Assembly: GCA_027587225.1 (NCBI GenBank)
Contig: JAPDDQ010000001.1
Location: 372,001-436,000, forward strand
Direction: 5' to 3'
Origin: Solirubrobacter taibaiensis
GTDB taxonomy: Bacteria; Actinomycetota; Thermoleophilia; Solirubrobacterales; Solirubrobacteraceae
DNA: 64,000 bases
Shown here: positions 60,399 through 64,000 of the stretch, in pieces
How the letters are laid out: the number at the start of each line of letters is the position of its first letter
Numbering within the stretch: the stretch's first letter is position 1
Position numbers and translations under genes: made by a program
The notes under the pieces: model-generated
The model's database searches: none
What the model was told of the DNA's origin: nothing
What the model saw: the letters and a program-made list of their open reading frames with translations, nothing else

Positions 60399-61769
60399 CG
60401 CGGGGCGGCAGAGCCACAGCGCCACGAACGTGGCGACGAGCAGGACGCCGGCACCGACCACGAACGCGAGGTGGTAGCCGGACAGCAGCGCCTCGGGCGC
60501 GGTCGAAGCGCCGGTGCGCCCGGCGGCCAGCGTCGCCAGCACGGCGAGGCCGATCGCCCCGCCCACCTGCACGGTGGTGTTGACCAGGCCGGAGGCCAGC
60601 CCCGCATCCTCCGGGTTCACGCCGGACATCGCGAGCGTCATCAGCGCGGGCGTCGAGAGGCCTGCGCCCAGGCCGATCAGGATCGTCGCCGGGAGCACGT
60701 CGATCACGAACGAGCCGTCCACCGGCGCGCGGGCGAACAGCAGCAGGCCCGCGACGATCAGCAGCATGCTCGGCACGAGGATCGAGCGCGGCGCGAAGTG
60801 CTGGGAGAGCTTGAGCGACGTCACGCCCATCACGAGCGTGGAGGGCAGGAACGCGAGGCCGACGGCCAGCGGGTCGTAGCCCAGCACGAGCTGCAGGTAC
60901 AGGGCGCCCAGGAAGAAGAGGCTGAACATCCCGACGACGAGCAGCGCCATCACGAGGTTCGCGCCGGTCACGTCGCGCGAGGCGAACAGCCGCAGCGGCA
61001 TCAGCGGCGTCGCGATCCGCGCCTGACGCACGAGGAAGACGGCGAGCGCGACGGCGGAGACCGCGACCAGCCCGAGCGTGCGCTGCGAAGCCCAGCCGTG
61101 CTCGGCGACGCCGAGGACGGCGTACACGCCCACCATCACGCCACCGGTGAGCAGCGCCGCGCCGGGGAGGTCGGCGCCGGCCCGAATGCCCAGGCCGGGC
61201 TTGGCCTCGACGAGGCGCAGCGCGAGCACGCCGACGGCGATCCCGATCGGCGCGTTGATGAGGAAGATCCAGTGCCAGTCCAGCGCGTCGGTGAGCACGC
61301 CGCCGGCCAGCAGGCCGATCGACCCGCCCGCGGAGGCCACGAAGCCGTAGACGCCGAGCGCCTTGGCCTGCTCACGCGGCTGCGGGAACATCGTCACGAT
61401 CATCCCGAGGACGACCGCGGAGGTGAGCGCGCCGCCCGCGCCCTGCACGAAGCGCGCGGCGATCAGCATGCCCTGCGTCTGCGCGACGGCGCAGGCGATT
61501 GAAGCGAGGGTGAAGATGGCGAGGCCGGTGAGGAACACGGTGCGCTGCCCGATCAGGTCACCGGCGCGGCCGGCCAGCAGGAGCAAGCCGCCGAAGGCGA
61601 TCAGGTACGCGTTGACGACCCACGCGAGGTTGCTCGCCGTGAAGCCGAGGTCGTCCTGGATGGAGGGGAGGGCGACGTTCACGATCGTGGCGTCGAGGAC
61701 GATCATCAGCGTCCCCGCGCACAGCACGTAGAGCGCGGCCCACCGGTTGCGTTCTGGGGAGGAGGTCAT
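60345..61769 (-). CDS. DHA2-family (EmrB/QacA) MFS drug efflux transporter
   Basis: A 474-residue transporter with about 14 membrane helices. Helix 1 motif LCAGTLMIVLDATIVNVALPSIQDDLGFT is the EmrB/QacA signature, including the Asp in LDATIVNVALP. LAGRAGDLIGQRTVFLTGL is motif A, GGALTSAVVLGMIVTMFPQPREQAKALGVYG follows, and SAGGSIGLLAGGVLTDALDWHWIFLINAPIG is motif C. Such pumps export lipophilic drugs by proton antiport. ATG at 61769. A 10-base-arm inverted repeat 13 bases upstream is a candidate operator. Confidence 0.92.
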   Translation of the reverse strand: MTSSPERNRWAALYVLCAGTLMIVLDATIVNVALPSIQDDLGFTASNLAWVVNAYLIAFGGLLLLAGRAGDLIGQRTVFLTGLAIFTLASIACAVAQTQGMLIAARFVQGAGGALTSAVVLGMIVTMFPQPREQAKALGVYGFVASAGGSIGLLAGGVLTDALDWHWIFLINAPIGIAVGVLALRLVEAKPGLGIRAGADLPGAALLTGGVMVGVYAVLGVAEHGWASQRTLGLVAVSAVALAVFLVRQARIATPLMPLRLFASRDVTGANLVMALLVVGMFSLFFLGALYLQLVLGYDPLAVGLAFLPSTLVMGVTSLKLSQHFAPRSILVPSMLLIVAGLLLFARAPVDGSFVIDVLPATILIGLGAGLSTPALMTLAMSGVNPEDAGLASGLVNTTVQVGGAIGLAVLATLAAGRTGASTAPEALLSGYHLAFVVGAGVLLVATFVALWLCRPASVLKVFGVRDVIAPDRV

Positions 61770-61781
61770 GCAGCTATAGAC

Positions 61782-61813
61782 GACCTTGCCGGCCGGAACT
61801 CATCGGCAAGGTC
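61782..61813. promoter_or_regulatory. 10-base inverted repeat between efflux pump and metalloprotease genes
   Basis: Arms GACCTTGCCG (61782-61791) and CGGCAAGGTC (61804-61813) around 12 bases. It lies in the 87-base divergent gap, next to the MFS start, as TetR- or MarR-type operators of efflux pumps often do. No regulator gene is adjacent in the window. Confidence 0.55.
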
Positions 61814-61856
61814 CTGGCAATCTTTCCGCAACCGTGGGTAGCGAAATTGCTGCGCG

Positions 61857-64000
61857 ATGCGTCTTCCCCTGATCCTCGCGCTGCTCTTCGCGGCTCTCGT
61901 CCCCGCCACGGCTTCGGCCGATCTCCGCGTTCCAGACGTCGGAGCGACCACGTTGCTCTCCGACGTACCGCAGTCACGCACGTGGGAACCGTCGATCGCC
62001 ACGGACGGCAACCGCACGTTCGTGGCCTACATCGAGGAGCGGATGGGCGTGACCGTCCATCCCGTCCACGCCGCGGGCAGTGAGGTCCACGCTGGGCGGG
62101 CGCTGCAGGAGTGGGGAACGCGCTCGGTCGAGGGCCCGGAGGTCGTCGTCTCCGGCCAGCACGTCTACGTCGCGTGGATCCAGGGCTCGAGCGCGCTCTC
62201 GGAACGCCACGCGGTCGTCGCGGCCAGCCACGACGGCGGCCGCACCTGGGAGCGGCCGGTCCGCGCGGGCCGGCCCACCGGGCTCGGCGCCTGGGACCTG
62301 CAGCTCGCCGCCGACGGCGACAACGTCTTCGTCGCCTACGTCGACAGCGCCAACCGGATCTGGACGGCGGGCAGCCGCGACGGCGCGCAGAGCTTCACCT
62401 GCTTCGCGACCGTGACCGAACCGGGCGACGGCGCGCATCGGTTCGACGTCGCTGTCGACGGCCAGCACGTCTACTGGAGCTGGATGAGCCAAGCGGATGA
62501 CGTGATGGTCCGCCGCTCCAAGGACGCCGGGCGCACGCTCGAGCCGGTCGCTGTCGTGTACGAGGCGGGCCGCGAGGGCCGCCCGGGCCTGCCGGCGCTC
62601 GCCGCCGACGGCGGCACGGTCGCGATCGTCTTCGGCCAGCGGTTCGCGATGCCGCGCGAGGACGGGTCCGGCGTCGACTCCGGTTGGGAGCCGCGGGTCG
62701 CGATGTCGAGTGACGGGGGCGCGACGTGGGCCACGAAGGCCGTCGGTGGCGAGGCCACGCGCTGCGTCGACTTCTACTGCGCCGACTACTCGGCTGACGT
62801 CGACGGCGGACGCGTCTACGCCGGTTGGCGCGCGAAGGGCCAGATGTGGCTTGCACGGAGCGAGGACGGCTTCGCGCCGCGCGCGCTCGGGCCCTACCTC
62901 TACACCTGGCGCGCGTCGACTCCGCCCGCGATCGACGCGCACGGCGACACCGTCTCCACCGTGTGGCACAGCGCGCCGCGCCTCGATGACGGCGACCTGG
63001 ACCCGGTGGCGGCGTTCTCGACCGACCGCGGCCGCACCTTCGCGCTGCGGACGATCGACACCGGTGCGGCGCAGGACATGTTCCCGGTGACCGCCGCCTG
63101 GGGTCCGGAGCCCGCGGGGGCGGGCTTCGCCTGGTGGCGGTACGACGCGGGAGACGTGAAGTTCGCGCCGCTCAGCGCCGCCGAGCCCGACGTCGCGGTG
63201 GAGGACGTCCGACCGGTTCAGGTGGCCGAGGACGCCGCGCGGCTGGCCTCCGGCCGCCCGACGATCATCCGCACCGTGCTGCGCGCGAAGGGCGTGCGCG
63301 CCCGGGCCGTCGGCGTCGAGGTCGAGCTGGCCTATGACCGCGACGGGGAGCGCGTAGAGCGCACGTTCGAGCGCCGGATCGTCGTCAGCCCGGGCCTGAA
63401 CACCGTGCAGTTGCTGGCCGAGGCGCCGGTCGTCGTCGGCGCGGGGCGCATCACCGCGACGGTCACGGTGGTCCCCGCCGGGGCCGACGCCGACCCGGCC
63501 AACAACACCGCCGAAGGCTCGCGCGCCGTCGTGCAACCGCGCTCGCTGCGGGTCCTGTTCGTGCCGATCCACGCCAAAGACGAGCCCGCGCCCCTCTGTC
63601 CCGACGTGCAGGGCGTCGCGGAGGGCACCAAGCGCTACTTCGACGCCGCGTGGCCCGTCGACCCCGAGACCTTCTCCGTCGTCAGCGACTGCGCCACGGT
63701 GCTCACCCATCCGGCCGGCATCGACGAGGCGGGCCTCATGGACGACGGCCAGCTGATATCCCGCCTGGACAGCCTGAAGTTCAGCGCGAAGGTGGACAAG
63801 GTCATCGGCGTCGTGCCCCGCGGCTGGTTCTCGCGGCAGCGCATCGCCGGCTTCCAGAACGTCATCGGCATCGCGCCCCAGGGCGGCGGCTTCGACTCCG
63901 GCATCGTCGAGCGCCAGAACACGGGCGGCTGGATCGTCGCGCACGAACTCGCGCACAGCCTCGGTCAGGACCACCTGAACGACACGCCCGCCCCCGGCTA
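61857..64000 (+). CDS. secreted sialidase-repeat protein with metzincin-type zinc protease motif (cut by right edge)
   Basis: At least 714 residues; the reading frame is open to the window end. Signal peptide MRLPLILALLFAALVPATASA. Residues about 25-430 are BNR/sialidase-like propeller repeats with Asp-box variants (AASHDGGRTWERP, RRSKDAGRTLEP, AMSSDGGATWATK, AFSTDRGRTFALR). Residues about 440-560 are an Ig-like linker (AGRITATVTVVPAGADADPANNTAEG, a CARDB-like pattern). Residues about 565 onward lead to HELAHSLGQDH at about 696-706 (63942-63974), an exact HExxHxxGxxH zinc motif. By family this is an extracellular protease with a propeller front. ATG at 61857; divergent from the efflux pump. 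Confidence 0.82.
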   Translation, partial: MRLPLILALLFAALVPATASADLRVPDVGATTLLSDVPQSRTWEPSIATDGNRTFVAYIEERMGVTVHPVHAAGSEVHAGRALQEWGTRSVEGPEVVVSGQHVYVAWIQGSSALSERHAVVAASHDGGRTWERPVRAGRPTGLGAWDLQLAADGDNVFVAYVDSANRIWTAGSRDGAQSFTCFATVTEPGDGAHRFDVAVDGQHVYWSWMSQADDVMVRRSKDAGRTLEPVAVVYEAGREGRPGLPALAADGGTVAIVFGQRFAMPREDGSGVDSGWEPRVAMSSDGGATWATKAVGGEATRCVDFYCADYSADVDGGRVYAGWRAKGQMWLARSEDGFAPRALGPYLYTWRASTPPAIDAHGDTVSTVWHSAPRLDDGDLDPVAAFSTDRGRTFALRTIDTGAAQDMFPVTAAWGPEPAGAGFAWWRYDAGDVKFAPLSAAEPDVAVEDVRPVQVAEDAARLASGRPTIIRTVLRAKGVRARAVGVEVELAYDRDGERVERTFERRIVVSPGLNTVQLLAEAPVVVGAGRITATVTVVPAGADADPANNTAEGSRAVVQPRSLRVLFVPIHAKDEPAPLCPDVQGVAEGTKRYFDAAWPVDPETFSVVSDCATVLTHPAGIDEAGLMDDGQLISRLDSLKFSAKVDKVIGVVPRGWFSRQRIAGFQNVIGIAPQGGGFDSGIVERQNTGGWIVAHELAHSLGQDHLNDTPAPG

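Noticed and set aside
61766..62017. 83-residue minus-strand ORF upstream of the efflux pump
   Set aside because: It overlaps the signal-peptide region of the secreted protease and the intergenic repeat, is Arg/Ser-rich and has no supporting features.

Overview
The window is one continuous stretch of very GC-rich (roughly 70% or more) chromosomal DNA. It has tightly packed genes, many 4-base start/stop overlaps (ATGA, GTGA, TTGA), frequent GTG and TTG starts and few Shine-Dalgarno sites. The gene content points to a high-GC actinobacterium, most likely order Solirubrobacterales (Solirubrobacter-like). That content includes a DUF3516-type Ski2 helicase, many secreted low-complexity proteins, FUSC, FIST and GGDEF/EAL proteins, and a five-helix-type SdhC. 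The taxonomic call is an inference from style and content; no rRNA or tRNA gene was seen.

Layout. 1-6282: the N-terminal part of a glutamine-synthetase-family enzyme cut by the left edge, an HD-GYP phosphodiesterase, an agmatinase-type ureohydrolase, and a three-domain peptidoglycan hydrolase. 6380-14346: GNAT, FUSC, a hypothetical protein, then a helicase / virginiamycin-B-lyase-like / methyltransferase operon and a secreted propeller-like protein. 14347-14868 is the only long gene-free stretch. It holds six successive inverted repeats, including two copies of a 103-104 bp element with identical architecture. 14869-15214: a small gene preceded by a perfect LexA (SOS) box. 15227-20367: methyltransferase plus blue-copper protein, a FIST plus GGDEF/EAL pair, and an Fpg/Nei glycosylase. 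20394-25661: a CitE-like lyase, a small ORF, a glycosyltransferase, an ECF sigma factor with a partner membrane protein, and an MFS transporter. 25658-30421: a tandem triplication of an unknown secreted protein. 30470-32114: an operon led by a protein carrying a motif I associate with contractile-injection-system cargo. 32176-35835: the sdhCAB operon.

35926-40177: a 1166-residue secreted PIG-L deacetylase with a carbohydrate-binding region, and a secreted protein. 40211-47825: an eight-gene sugar operon (DeoR regulator, GH4 glycosidase, PfkB kinase, complete ABC importer, DHFR-like enzyme). 47790-54205: nucleotidyltransferase, secreted proteins, an Lrp/LysE divergent pair, and a KDSH-like secreted protein. 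Its C-terminal module is shared with the PIG-L protein. 54262-61769: M24 peptidase, iron-containing alcohol dehydrogenase of the HOT type, a secreted protein, DUF1697, an HTH/Clp-N protein, a sigma/anti-sigma fusion, a cupin and a 14-TM MFS pump. 61857-64000: the start of a secreted sialidase-repeat metalloprotease that runs off the right edge.

The strongest candidates for something undescribed are the inverted-repeat array at 14386-14859 next to a LexA-box gene, the tandemly triplicated and internally duplicated secreted family at 25658-30131, the 30470-32114 operon, and the C-terminal module shared by two secreted proteins.
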